From NCBI GenBank assembly GCA_964547645.1, contig CAZJOM010000002.1, positions 39,187-103,186 of the forward strand: a stretch of 64,000 nt of DNA. Reading direction: 5' to 3'. Of this stretch, positions 25,323 through 34,169 are shown one piece after another. Made by a program: the position numbers and the translations under genes. Source of the DNA: SZUA-430 sp964547645 (GTDB lineage: Bacteria; Pseudomonadota; Alphaproteobacteria; Micropepsales; Micropepsaceae). Position 1 is the first letter of the stretch; every line of letters begins with the position of its first letter. The notes beneath the pieces were generated by a model, which was not told the origin of the DNA, did not search any database, and saw nothing but the letters and a program-made list of their open reading frames with translations.

Positions 25323-26528
25323 ATGAGCGCCAGGCGGCAACGGAAGATCGAGCGGGGTGCGCTGCTTGACGCTGGGGCTGCGACGCGTGCGCTGAGCATC
25401 ACGCGCGCCACACTCTATGTTTACGTCAGTCGTGGCTTGATCCGTTCGGTGCCGCATCCGCACGAGCCGAAGGCTTGTCTCTACGCGGTGGCCGACATCA
25501 TGGCGTTGATCGACCGCCGCCGGCGAACGCGGCGGCCGCGTACCGCTGCGGCAACGGCACTCGATTACGGCTTGCCAGTGCTGAAGTCGCGGATCACGCA
25601 CTTTGAGGACGATCGCTGTTTCTACCGTGACCGGGAGGCTGTCGCATTGTCGCGTAAGGCGACGCTCGAAGAGGCGGCGCGGCTGTTGTGGGACGCGGGC
25701 GAAGACCCCTTCGCGGCGGTTCGTTTCGATCCGCGCGACATCGACGGTTGGCGAGGTGTCGCGTCGGCTGGCGCGCCGGCGCGTGCAACGGCGCGCGGCA
25801 CTCTGTTGCTATCTCTGCTTGCAGACCAAGAGGTGGCGGGGGCGGGGAAGCCGGGTCCGCATGCGTTTCAGGCTGCGGCGCGATTGGTGGTGGCGTTGGT
25901 GACGGCGATCGCCGGGATCGATGCCGCGTATAAGGGGCCGCTTCATCGGGCGATTGCGGGGGCATGGCGGCGGCCGAAGGCGGCTGAGCCCATTCGGCGG
26001 GCGCTGGTGTTGCTCGCTGACCATGAATTGAACGCGTCAACTTTTGCGGTCAGGGTTGTGGCGTCGACCGGTGCTGGCCTCACCAATTGTGTGATCGCAG
26101 GGCTGACAGCTATGAGCGGGCCGAAGCATGGCGGCGCGACGGAACGGTTGCGCGCACTGCTTGCCGAGGTCGACGCGACCGGCGACGCGGCGGGGGCCGT
26201 GGCGGTACGGCTCAGCCGCGGCGAGACGATACCGGGCTTCGGGAATTCCGTTTATCGCGATGCCGATCCGCGCGGTGCGGAGTTGGTCTCCGCCGTGAAG
26301 CTCGACGCGACGATGGCGGCGACGCTGCAGGCGGCGCGATCGATGGCTGGCGTGGAGCCCAATGTCGACTTTGGCTTGCTGGCGCTCGAGCGCGGCTTTG
26401 ATCTACCACAAGGTGCTGCACTGGCGCTGTTCGCGATAGGCCGTTCGGTCGGTTGGATCGCGCATGCGTTTGAGCAGCGCGCGAGCGGCAACCTGATCCG
26501 CCCGCGGGCGGAGTATGTGCTGGAGTAG
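25323..26528 (+). CDS. Citrate synthase-like protein with N-terminal HTH, catalytic His replaced
   Basis: 401 residues from the ATG at 25323. Residues 8-55 form a MerR-like helix-turn-helix (LDAGAATRALSITRATLYVYVSRGLI). The rest is citrate-synthase fold: ADHELNAST carries the first catalytic His, GPKHGGA the substrate-binding His, and PNVDFGLLAL the catalytic Asp. The usual GFGHxxY reads GFGNSVY, with Asn308 where the second catalytic His is expected. Such HTH-citrate synthase fusions occur in alphaproteobacteria; with the lost His it may be a regulator or act on another reaction. Confidence 0.82.
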   Translation: MSARRQRKIERGALLDAGAATRALSITRATLYVYVSRGLIRSVPHPHEPKACLYAVADIMALIDRRRRTRRPRTAAATALDYGLPVLKSRITHFEDDRCFYRDREAVALSRKATLEEAARLLWDAGEDPFAAVRFDPRDIDGWRGVASAGAPARATARGTLLLSLLADQEVAGAGKPGPHAFQAAARLVVALVTAIAGIDAAYKGPLHRAIAGAWRRPKAAEPIRRALVLLADHELNASTFAVRVVASTGAGLTNCVIAGLTAMSGPKHGGATERLRALLAEVDATGDAAGAVAVRLSRGETIPGFGNSVYRDADPRGAELVSAVKLDATMAATLQAARSMAGVEPNVDFGLLALERGFDLPQGAALALFAIGRSVGWIAHAFEQRASGNLIRPRAEYVLE

Positions 26529-26581
26529 GGGCCCCTCACCACTCGATATCGCTCGGAGCAAGGTCGCTATCGATGCGTCGT

Positions 26582-26857
26582 TCATCGGTTGGCTGAGTCT
26601 ATCGGGACAAGAACGGACTCCTCACAGCGTTCAGATTGCCAGGTGCTTGGCCCGTACGCTGTCGCATAGATGCGTAAAGCGGTGTGCGCGGCATCTGCCC
26701 ACGCGACTCTTGTGTCCACCGTAATGTTCTCGCCGCTGACGGTGATCCATCGTTCGTCGGGCGGCGCTTTGATGCGAGCAATTAGTTCACGCGTCGGAAG
26801 CGCTCGAAGTTTTTCAAGCTCTTCCCATAAGATCGGTGTGACATCGGCTGCATGCAT
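26582..26857 (-). CDS. Hypothetical protein, 91 residues
   Basis: A small soluble protein with a helical start (WEELEKLRALPTRELIARI) and a charged middle (PPDERWITVSGENITVD). No family is recognised and there is no signal peptide or membrane segment. It sits 14 bases downstream of the VWA gene on the same strand and may be the last gene of that transcript. It is kept because its composition matches the neighbours and no better frame covers the stretch. Confidence 0.5.
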   Translation of the reverse strand: MHAADVTPILWEELEKLRALPTRELIARIKAPPDERWITVSGENITVDTRVAWADAAHTALRIYATAYGPSTWQSERCEESVLVPIDSANR

Positions 26858-26871
26858 GATGCGTCACCGAG

Positions 26872-28047
26872 CTACCGGCTCAACTCCCGCATCGCCTTGT
26901 CGAGGCCTTCGAGGGTGAGCGGGTACATGCGGTCGCTCATGATTTGCTTCATGATTTGGATCGAAGGCGTGTATTCCCAGTGGCGTTCGGGGACCGGGTT
27001 CAGCCAGATTGCGTGTTCGTAGATGCGGGTTAGGCGTTCGAGCCAGACGGCGCCGGGTTCTTCGTTCCAGTGTTCGACGCTGCCGCCGGGGTAGGTGATT
27101 TCGTACGGGCTCATCGTCGCGTCGCCGACGATCACGACTTTGTAGTCGTGCGGGTATTTGTGCAGCACGTCCCAGGTCGGCTGTTTCTCGTTGTGACGGC
27201 GGCGATTGTCTTTCCACACGCTCTCGTACAGGCAATTGTGGAAGTAGAAGAAATCCATGTGCTTGAATTCGGTGCGCGCGGCGGAGAACAACTCCTCGCA
27301 GAGTTTGATATGCGCATCCATCGAGCCGCCGATATCGAAGAAGATCAGAACCTTGACCTTGTTATGGCGCTCGGCGCGCATCACGAGGTCGAGGTAGCCT
27401 TGGTGCGCGGTGTGGCGGATCGTTTCCGGCAGGTCGAGTTCGGTCAACGCGCCCTCGCGGGCCCATTTGCGCAGGCGGCGTAGCGCGATCTTGATGTTGC
27501 GGGTGCCGAGTTCGACCTGGTCGTCGAGGTTCTTATATTCGCGCTTGTCCCAGACTTTGACCGCCTTGCCGTGGCGGCCTTTGTCCTGGCCCATGCGGAT
27601 GCCTTCGGGGTTGTAGCCGTAGGCGCCGAACGGCGAGGTGCCGCCGGTGCCGATCATCTTGTTGCCGCCTTCGTGGCGCTTCTTCTGTTCTTCGAGGCGC
27701 TTCTTCAGCTCCTCCATCAGCTTTTCCCAGCCGCCGAGCGCCTCGATCTGTTTCTTCTCTTCCTCGGTCAGGAATTTTTCGGTGAGCGCTTTGAGCCAAT
27801 CTTCCGGGATTTGCGCGAGGTCCGTCGGGTCGAGGTTCTCAAGACCCTTGAAAGCGTGCGCGAAGACGCGGTCGAACTTATCGAGGTTACGCTCGTCCTT
27901 CACCAGCGCGGTGCGCGAGAGGTAGTAGAACTCATCGACCTTCATATCGATGACTTTGCGGTCCAAGCCCTCCATGAGGGCCAGGTATTCCTTCAGCGTC
28001 ACCGGGATCTTGGCTTGGCGCAGGTCGTGGAAGAAGTTCAGGAACAT
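26872..28047 (-). CDS. VWA-domain protein, CoxE-like
   Basis: 391 residues. The N-terminal half is helical and charged, with a KKxxE-rich coiled section around residues 95-125 (EEEKKQIEALGGWEKLMEEL). The C-terminal half is a von Willebrand factor A domain: KVLIFFDIGGSMDAH has the MIDAS DxGxS, with FFYFHNCLYE and VVIVGDATMSPYE downstream. Such proteins partner MoxR-type AAA+ ATPases, one of which is encoded 1.4 kb away on the same strand. In aerobic CO dehydrogenase operons CoxD/CoxE mature the enzyme; here the client is unknown. Confidence 0.88.
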   Translation of the reverse strand: MFLNFFHDLRQAKIPVTLKEYLALMEGLDRKVIDMKVDEFYYLSRTALVKDERNLDKFDRVFAHAFKGLENLDPTDLAQIPEDWLKALTEKFLTEEEKKQIEALGGWEKLMEELKKRLEEQKKRHEGGNKMIGTGGTSPFGAYGYNPEGIRMGQDKGRHGKAVKVWDKREYKNLDDQVELGTRNIKIALRRLRKWAREGALTELDLPETIRHTAHQGYLDLVMRAERHNKVKVLIFFDIGGSMDAHIKLCEELFSAARTEFKHMDFFYFHNCLYESVWKDNRRRHNEKQPTWDVLHKYPHDYKVVIVGDATMSPYEITYPGGSVEHWNEEPGAVWLERLTRIYEHAIWLNPVPERHWEYTPSIQIMKQIMSDRMYPLTLEGLDKAMRELSR

Positions 28048-28137
28048 GGGATGGCGTCCGAATAGCGAATGTGGGGAGCTTAGCTCGCTCTGGATCGACG
28101 CGCTATATCGGCGTTGATCCTCCGGCCGTCCCTACGG

Positions 28138-28725
28138 TTAGCGCCGGTTCGGGGTCACTTGCAGGGCCGTCGTGTCGAACATCGCCTGCCAGGTGCCCTT
28201 GTTGATTACGATCGGGCGCAAGAGTGCTTTCAGGCGGGCGTCGTCGGGGATTTTGTCGAAGAAGTGGAAGACGTAGCGCTTGTCGTCGCCCAGTGTGAGC
28301 ACGACGGCGAACATCATTGCGTTCGTGTCCAGCGCCGCGGTGCCGCCGGTTCTTGCGCTCTCGGCGAACTGGCGGGCTGCTTCGGGTTGCGGCATCGCGG
28401 CGATATAGACGGTTGGGCCGGGAAGGGGCGAGGTCGCCCAGCGCGGCGGGCTGTCGGCGTCTTCACCACGCAGTTCCATCGTCATGTTGTTGGTGAACGG
28501 AAACGTTCCGCGCGAGCAGGGCGCTGCCGTCTTGGCGATGTTGTCTTCTGGGAACTCTTTCGGCAGCAGGCCGAATTGAAAGGCAACGTTGAGGCCTTCG
28601 ATCGTCTTCGCGTCTTTCAGATTAAACTTCAGTTCTTTGGCATCGGCAGCGCCCTGGGTTTTGCAGGGTGCGGCTTGTGCCATCGTCGCCATCGCGAGCA
28701 GTACCGGGAAGATGAGGTAACGCAT
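28138..28725 (-). CDS. Secreted protein of unknown function
   Basis: 195 residues from the ATG at 28725. A signal peptide (MRYLIFPVLLAMATMAQA, cleavage before APCKT) is clear. The mature part has two early Cys residues (APCKTQG and APCSRG), which could pair in the periplasm, and no recognised domain. It lies between the VWA gene and a methyltransferase gene, all on minus. An in-frame Met at 28761 is less likely as start because it spoils the signal peptide. Confidence 0.7.
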   Translation of the reverse strand: MRYLIFPVLLAMATMAQAAPCKTQGAADAKELKFNLKDAKTIEGLNVAFQFGLLPKEFPEDNIAKTAAPCSRGTFPFTNNMTMELRGEDADSPPRWATSPLPGPTVYIAAMPQPEAARQFAESARTGGTAALDTNAMMFAVVLTLGDDKRYVFHFFDKIPDDARLKALLRPIVINKGTWQAMFDTTALQVTPNRR

Positions 28726-28777
28726 GTTTCGTTTTCCAAAGGCGGTGGCCAACATATCCAAAGTTCTCGCTCGCCGC

Positions 28778-29383
28778 CTAGGATGCGGCTTTGTGTGCGA
28801 AGACGACGACCCAGCCGGTTTCGGTGCCGTCGTAGCCGGTGCCGCGGCCTTCCTTCAGGTCGAGCAAGTTCCATGGGCCGGAGGCGTGGAGTAGGGCGGT
28901 CAGTTCGTCGGCGTTGAGGTAGTTGTAGTAGCGGCCGAGTTTGTCGCGGCCTTCTTGGCCGCCTGACTTGAAGCTGGCGGCGAGGAGGCCGCCGGGTTTC
29001 AGCGCGCGGTGTACGCGGGTGAGGATGTTCGGCAGGCCTACGCGCGGAACGTGGAGCAGCGAGGCGTTGGCCCAGATTCCGTCGAAGGCGTTCGCGTCGT
29101 GGAGGTCTTCGAAAAGTTGAACGCGGACGGGGCGGCCGATACGTTTTTCTGCTTCGCGCGCCATCTCTGCGCTGCCGTCGACGGCGGTGACGGTGAGGCC
29201 GGCGTCGATCAGAGCGCGCGTGTCGCGGCCGGTGCCGCAGCCGAGGTCGAGGACGGTGGCGTGTGGCGGGAGTTGTGCTGTGAAGAGGGTGAGGTGTTTG
29301 GGGACGTCGAGGCTGTCGGCGCGCTTGGCGTAGGCCGGAGCTTCACCGGCGTAGAAGTCCAATGTGCGTTTGTCGTGGGTCAT
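28778..29383 (-). CDS. Class I SAM-dependent methyltransferase (TehB-like)
   Basis: 201 residues. ATVLDLGCGTGRDTRALIDAG is motif I, VTAVDGSAEMAREAEKR is motif II, FDGIWANASLLHVPR is motif IV, and ALKPGGLLAASFKSGG is post-motif. GRYYNYLNADELTALL is typical of TehB/UbiG-like small-molecule methyltransferases. The substrate is unknown. Its start lies 2 bases from the large hairpin at 29385-29463. Confidence 0.85.
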   Translation of the reverse strand: MTHDKRTLDFYAGEAPAYAKRADSLDVPKHLTLFTAQLPPHATVLDLGCGTGRDTRALIDAGLTVTAVDGSAEMAREAEKRIGRPVRVQLFEDLHDANAFDGIWANASLLHVPRVGLPNILTRVHRALKPGGLLAASFKSGGQEGRDKLGRYYNYLNADELTALLHASGPWNLLDLKEGRGTGYDGTETGWVVVFAHKAAS

Positions 29384-29384
29384 T

Positions 29385-29463
29385 CCTGGGACCGCGGGCG
29401 CCCCGCCCGCCCTTTGTGCCTCTTCAATTCAGCAAGGGCGGGCGGGACGCCCGCGGTCCCAGG
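29385..29463. repeat. Intergenic inverted repeat with 30-bp arms
   Basis: The left arm CCTGGGACCGCGGGCGCCCC runs on to 29414, and the right arm 29434-29463 is its complement with one mismatch, around a 19-base AT-richer loop. It sits between the MoxR gene end and the methyltransferase start on minus. It would form a very stable hairpin able to stop or attenuate transcription. The GGGACCGCGGGCGTCC core is a common repeat in alphaproteobacteria, in my recollection. Confidence 0.85.
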
Positions 29464-29467
29464 GACG

Positions 29468-30316
29468 CTAGTTTCTCTCTCTCCGCGCGAGGAACGCGAG
29501 GCGTTCGAACAGGTGGACGTCTTGTTCGTTCTTTAGGAGCGCGCCGTGGAGCGGTGGGATTAGCTTCGACGGGTCGCGTTCGCGCAGTGTCTCGGCGGTG
29601 ATGTCGTCGGCCATGAGCAACTTCAGCCAATCGAGCAACTCGCTCGTCGACGGTTTCTTCTTCAGGCCGGGGACGTCGCGCATTTGGTAGAAGATGTTGA
29701 GCGCTTCGCCGACGAGTTTGTCCATGATCTTCGGGTAGTGGACGTCGATGATCTTCGTCATCGTGTCGCGGTCTGGGAACTTGATGTAGTGGAAGAAGCA
29801 GCGGCGCAGGAAAGCGTCTGGCAGTTCTTTTTCGTTGTTCGAGGTGATCATCACGATCGGGCGTTGCTTCGCCTTGATCGTTTCACCGGTCTCATAGACG
29901 AAGAACTCCATGCGATCGAGTTCAAGCAGAAGGTCGTTCGGGAATTCGATGTCGGCCTTGTCGATTTCGTCGATCAAGAGCACTGGGCGTTGGTCGTTCG
30001 TGAACGCTTCCCAGAGTTTGCCTTTGGCGATGTAGTTCTTGATGTCCTTCACGCGCTCGTCGCCAAGTTGGCTGTCGCGCAGGCGGCTGACGGCGTCGTA
30101 CTCGTAGAGGCCTTGTTGGGCTTTTGTCGTCGATTTGATGTGCCATTGGATGATCGGCACGCCGATCGCCTTTGCGACCTCAAACGCCAGGACGGTTTTG
30201 CCGGTGCCGGGTTCGCCTTTGATGAGGAGCGGGCGCTCAAGCGTGATCGCCGCGTTGACCGCAATACGCAGGTCGTCGGTCGCGACGTAGCTGCTGGTAC
30301 CTTCGAACTTCTTCAT
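29468..30316 (-). CDS. MoxR-family AAA+ ATPase, CoxD-like
   Basis: 282 residues. FEGTSSYVATDDLRIAVNAA precedes Walker A (GEPGTGKT, about residues 34-41). Walker B is VLLIDEIDKAD, sensor 1 is MITSNNEKELPDAFLRRC, and the arginine finger region is in the last. This is the MoxR/CoxD group that remodels or inserts cofactors into enzymes with a VWA partner. The VWA gene is two genes downstream on the same strand. The client might be the lone molybdoenzyme subunit at 8.8-11.1 kb, but that is speculation. Confidence 0.9.
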   Translation of the reverse strand: MKKFEGTSSYVATDDLRIAVNAAITLERPLLIKGEPGTGKTVLAFEVAKAIGVPIIQWHIKSTTKAQQGLYEYDAVSRLRDSQLGDERVKDIKNYIAKGKLWEAFTNDQRPVLLIDEIDKADIEFPNDLLLELDRMEFFVYETGETIKAKQRPIVMITSNNEKELPDAFLRRCFFHYIKFPDRDTMTKIIDVHYPKIMDKLVGEALNIFYQMRDVPGLKKKPSTSELLDWLKLLMADDITAETLRERDPSKLIPPLHGALLKNEQDVHLFERLAFLARRERN

Positions 30317-30482
30317 GGGTGTCTCTAACGGTTGTGAATGGCTGTTGGGGTGAACCTAGGGGGTTGGTGAGCCGCTCGCAAGCGTGCACCCGTCCCCCCG
30401 CCCACGGGATAGCCCGGCTCGCGCTGCGTCTTCTTGGGGAGACCGGCAGCGGCGAGCGCGTGCGGCCCGGTGAGGTATGCCT

Positions 30483-31154
30483 TCAGATCTTTGACCTGCG
30501 GGCGTGTGCGCTTATCGATAGTGCTGCTAGAAGCGCCAGCGTACCGGCAGCGGGCGTCGCCAGCGCGTCCGGGGCCTGCATCGTCCACAGCGTCAGGCTC
30601 GTCATGATGCACCAGAGCGCGGGCACGATGATCAAAAGCCATGGTGGTCGGGCGTGCATCGCGAGAAGGGCGATGGTTGCGACAGCGGTCGGATCGGGGG
30701 CGAGGCCGAAGACTTCCGCTTGATGCCAGTCGCGGCCGAAGAACTGGCCGATCGCTGGTTGGAGAAGGATTGCGAAGAGCGCGACGGCGAAGGCGATGCG
30801 GAATGACGGTGCGCGTGCGCTATCGGGCGGCCGAACGACAGCGGCCCAAAGCAGTAGCGCGGCTTGAAACGCAAACGCGTAGGCGTAGTAGATCGCGGCC
30901 CAATTGATTGTCGTGAAGCGCTCGGCGTGGAAGGCCCATGCGATCCAGAGCCAAAGGGCGGCGAGGATCGCGAGAACGGCTCGCGTGCCGAGTGCGCCGC
31001 CGCGGCGGGCTAGTACGAGGCAGAGCGCGCCAAGCGCTGCGGTGGCGATGTGCGCGGGCCAGATGGCGTCGTTATAGAGCGCAAAAAGGCGATAGTAGGT
31101 GCGTGGCGAGAACAGCAGGAAGTCGGAGAGCGAATAGGTCCACCACTCCGACAT
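30483..31154 (-). CDS. Multi-pass membrane protein, DUF6064-like
   Basis: 223 residues. It opens SLSDFLLFSPRTYYRLFALYN, the typical start of the DUF6064 family. Six or seven hydrophobic segments follow, including HIATAALGALCLVLA, AVLAILAALWLWIAWAF, AAIYYAYAFAFQAALLLWAAV and PWLLIIVPALWCIMTSLTLW. The function is unknown. Its ATG shares a base with the stop of the aldo/keto reductase gene (TAATG), so the two are coupled. The 166 bases downstream to the MoxR start show nothing of note. Confidence 0.8.
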   Translation of the reverse strand: MSEWWTYSLSDFLLFSPRTYYRLFALYNDAIWPAHIATAALGALCLVLARRGGALGTRAVLAILAALWLWIAWAFHAERFTTINWAAIYYAYAFAFQAALLLWAAVVRPPDSARAPSFRIAFAVALFAILLQPAIGQFFGRDWHQAEVFGLAPDPTAVATIALLAMHARPPWLLIIVPALWCIMTSLTLWTMQAPDALATPAAGTLALLAALSISAHARRSKI

Positions 31155-32184
31155 TACAGACTGCCCACCGCGCTCAAAATGCGGGCTCGCATCGCGGCAT
31201 CGGGCAGGAGGCCGCTTGCAGCGGTGACGTTCTCCTGTACGTGGTCAACACGCGTGGTTGCGGGGATCGGGCTTGGCGCTGCGGGGTGCGAGAGAATGAA
31301 TTTGAGCAAGAGCTGCGCCCAACTCTTGGCGCCCAGCGCAGCGGCGAAGGCGGGCAGGGGGCGGCCCTTCAGCGCGTCGATCAAGTCGCCACCTTCGAAC
31401 GGGCGGTTGACGATGACGGAGATGTTGCGCTCCCGTGCGAGGGGCAGTATGCGACTTTCAACGTCGCGGCTCGCGACATTGTAGGTGATCTGAATAAAGT
31501 CGATTGGCTGGCTCCNNNNNNNNNNNNNNNNNNNNNNNNNNNNNNNNNNNNNNNNNNNNNNNNNNNNNNNNNNNNNNNNNNNNNNNNNNNNNNNNNNNNN
31601 NNNNNNNNNNNNNNNACGTCGCGGCTCGCGACATTGTAGGTGATCTGAATAAAGTCGATTGGCTGGCTCCGCATGATGCGTTCGAGCTCTTCATGCCGGC
31701 GGCCGTGCGAAGTGGTGACGCCGACGTAGCCGAGTTTGCCCTGCGCTTTCATGGCGAAAAGCGTCGGTAGATGTTCTTCCCACGAGAGCAGGTTATGGAC
31801 TTGCAGCAGGTCGAACTTCGACACGCTCCAGAGACGCCGGGATTCTTCGATCTGTGCCGGGCCGTTGGCGCCGCCCGAGATCCAGACCTTGGTGGCAGAG
31901 AATAGGGCTCTTGCATTGCCGGCGCGCTTAAGGCCGTAGCCAATGACTTCTTGCGAGGAGCCATACATCGGAGAGGAGTCGATCAGGCGCCCGCCGGCGG
32001 CAAAGAAAGCGCGAATGACGCTTGCGCAGGACTCTCGCGCCGCAGTGTCGTCGCCAACGTTGAATGTGATCCACGAGCCGAGGCCGACAGTTGCGCGCGC
32101 CAGCGGCGCGGCGATCGCTGCCGGCGCGAGTGCGGCCGCTGCGGCGAGCGTCAGTGCGCCACGTCTCGTCAAGCGTCCGTTCAT
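31154..32184 (-). CDS. Tat-exported aldo/keto reductase, interrupted by an assembly gap
   Basis: The N-terminus RLTRRGALTLAAAAALAP is a twin-arginine signal, uncommon for this family. The AKR tetrad is visible: D and Y in LIDSSPMYG, K in FSATKVW, and H in LLQVHNLL. A 100-N gap with a 55-bp duplicate breaks the frame; removing 155 bases gives 876 bases, 291 residues, ending ILSAVGSL. It is followed at once by the DUF6064 gene. The physiological substrate is unknown. Confidence 0.87.
31461..31670. other. Assembly gap (100 N) flanked by an exact 55-bp duplication
   Basis: Bases 31461-31515 and 31616-31670 are identical around 100 Ns inside the aldo/keto reductase gene. Collapsing them restores the frame, so the gap is a scaffolding artefact. 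Confidence 0.93.
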
Positions 32185-32272
32185 GGTTGCGCCCTCTCGT
32201 TGGACGCGAGACTACCGGCTTTGACGCGCGCGTTCAGCGTGCGCGTTGCTCACTTCGGCGTGAAGTACTGGC

Positions 32273-33976
32273 TCAACGGCGCGCGTAAGCGTCAAGTTCC
32301 GAAGCGAGGCGCAGCATGAGCGCGGTCCAGTCACCGAATTTTTCGGGCGTTAGGACGCGCGTGTTGGCGTACCACGGGTAGTGATCGGTGCCGAGTTGCG
32401 GCCAGACGCGGCCGGCGGTCAGAAACCAGGTTTCGGTGCCGGTGGCGGCGGCGAGCGCTGCGGCGGCCGTCGGTGCGGATACGACGAGGTCGAGTGCGGC
32501 GCACAGCGCAGCGTTGTCGTCGAGGTTCATCTTCAGGTCTATATCGTCGAAGTCGTGGATCGCGATACCGTGCTGTTCGCGGGCGGCCGCGATCTCGGCC
32601 TTGCAGTCGCCGTATTGGAGATTGACGAATTTCACCGCGGTCTGTTCCAAGACCGGTTTCCAGACGTCGAGCGCGCTGAAGAACTTCTTGCGCTGTGTGG
32701 TTTGCAACATCGACTTCCAGCAGATGCCGACATACGGGCCAGGGCCGAGGCTATCGAGGCGGTTCAGCCAGTGGCGCACGCGGGCCGGGTCTGCCTTCAC
32801 GAAGGCTTGGCGAGGAAAACTATCGACCGTCGGGCGCAGCGCCAGCAGCGGCGTGCCCATCGGGGTGTAGAAGTCTGCTTTGAGATTGCCTTTCGCCCAC
32901 GGGATGACCCGAACGGGCTTGGCGTTGTGTTTGGTGTGCATCTCGATGCCGACATGGGCATCCGGGAACGAGCGTTGGAACAGCGGGACGAGGCGATGAT
33001 CGCAAGCGACCATGACTTTGCCGGCCGGACCGACGCGTTTGATGAGATCGGGGATCAGGCTCGCCAGCATGATTTCGTCGCCGAGGCCTTGCTCGCCGGC
33101 GACGAGCAGTTTGCGGCCGGTCAGATCCTCTCCATCCCAACGGCGGGCATCGACGGCGAAGTAGGTTGTTTGGCTGAAGCTTGGGGTGTGGCGGGCTTCG
33201 TAATCCGGCCAGCCGTCTTTTAGGCGGCCCATCGACGCGTAACAGAGACCCCGGGCGTGGGTGATTTCGGCCTGATCGTGATCGTTTTCGCAGAGCTTTA
33301 GGGCACGATCGTAATTTTCGATCGCTTGTTCGAGCGGTCCGACATGGTTCAGCGCGTGCGCCATGTTGTGGAAGGCGCGCGCCATCGTGGGTTCGAGGCG
33401 CTGGGCCTCCCTATAGAAGGTGATGGCGTTGTCGAAATCCGACTGCTCGCCCATGATGGTGCCGAGCGTGTTCCACAGTTCCGCCGCCTCAGGCATGCGG
33501 TAGAGGGTGTTGCGGGTGAGTTCGATCGCTTCGTCGATGCGGCCCATGTCGCGCAGGCAGCCGGCAAGGTTGTTGTAACCTTTGGGGCTGTCGGGCTGCA
33601 TTTCGATGAAGGCGCGGAATGCCTTTTCGGCGCCCTCGTAAAGGCGCAAGCTCCAGGCTGCGGTCCCGACGTTCAGATAGAGGTCCGGATCGTTTGGATT
33701 GAGGGCAAGTGCGCGTTCGTACATCTCGAACGCCTTGTGGCGCTGACCCAGATTGTCGAGGGCGAGCGCCAGCATGTGATAGGCGCTGGCGTATTTGGCG
33801 TCCGCGTCGGCCGCCTCGGCGGCGGCGATGGCGGCGGGGCCCCACTCGCCCTTTTTGTAGTGCGCGATGGCTTTGCGCATCGCAAGAAGCGCCTCGGCCC
33901 TGACGCCCGCACCCTCGGAGATGCTGTTGAGCGCCTTTGCGACCGCTTCGACCTTGCGGGATTTCTTCGCCGCCAT
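32273..33976 (-). CDS. TPR-domain glycosyltransferase, FlmG-like flagellin glycosyltransferase candidate
   Basis: 567 residues. Residues 35-260 are tetratricopeptide repeats (AYHMLALALDNLGQRHKAFEMYERALALNPNDPDLY, GYNNLAGCLRDMGRIDEAIEL, AFHNMAHALNHVGPLEQAIENYDRAL). The C-terminal half (LLVAGEQGLGDEIMLASLIPDL, VGICWKSM, NLQYGDCKAE, LDLVVSAPTAAAALAAATG) is a GT9/GT41-like transferase fold. This arrangement matches FlmG of Caulobacter, which attaches a nonulosonic acid to flagellin. It is divergent from flbT-flaF-flagellin, and pse genes lie 5-20 kb on, which supports the assignment. Confidence 0.82.
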   Translation of the reverse strand: MAAKKSRKVEAVAKALNSISEGAGVRAEALLAMRKAIAHYKKGEWGPAAIAAAEAADADAKYASAYHMLALALDNLGQRHKAFEMYERALALNPNDPDLYLNVGTAAWSLRLYEGAEKAFRAFIEMQPDSPKGYNNLAGCLRDMGRIDEAIELTRNTLYRMPEAAELWNTLGTIMGEQSDFDNAITFYREAQRLEPTMARAFHNMAHALNHVGPLEQAIENYDRALKLCENDHDQAEITHARGLCYASMGRLKDGWPDYEARHTPSFSQTTYFAVDARRWDGEDLTGRKLLVAGEQGLGDEIMLASLIPDLIKRVGPAGKVMVACDHRLVPLFQRSFPDAHVGIEMHTKHNAKPVRVIPWAKGNLKADFYTPMGTPLLALRPTVDSFPRQAFVKADPARVRHWLNRLDSLGPGPYVGICWKSMLQTTQRKKFFSALDVWKPVLEQTAVKFVNLQYGDCKAEIAAAREQHGIAIHDFDDIDLKMNLDDNAALCAALDLVVSAPTAAAALAAATGTETWFLTAGRVWPQLGTDHYPWYANTRVLTPEKFGDWTALMLRLASELDAYARR

Positions 33977-34169
33977 GCAATGTTCCTTAGATGGATGATC
34001 TGTCTACGGAATATAAGGGTTAGCGCTTTAACATTGCGCTAAGCGTGGCAACGGCGAAGGCTTGCGATATCAACGAATTATTGAGGTTATTTTTCACGCG
34101 TTCGAAGCGCTTCTTTAACCGTGACGACCTATCGTCAAGCGTAGAACGACAGAAGAGGCCTCGAGCAAA

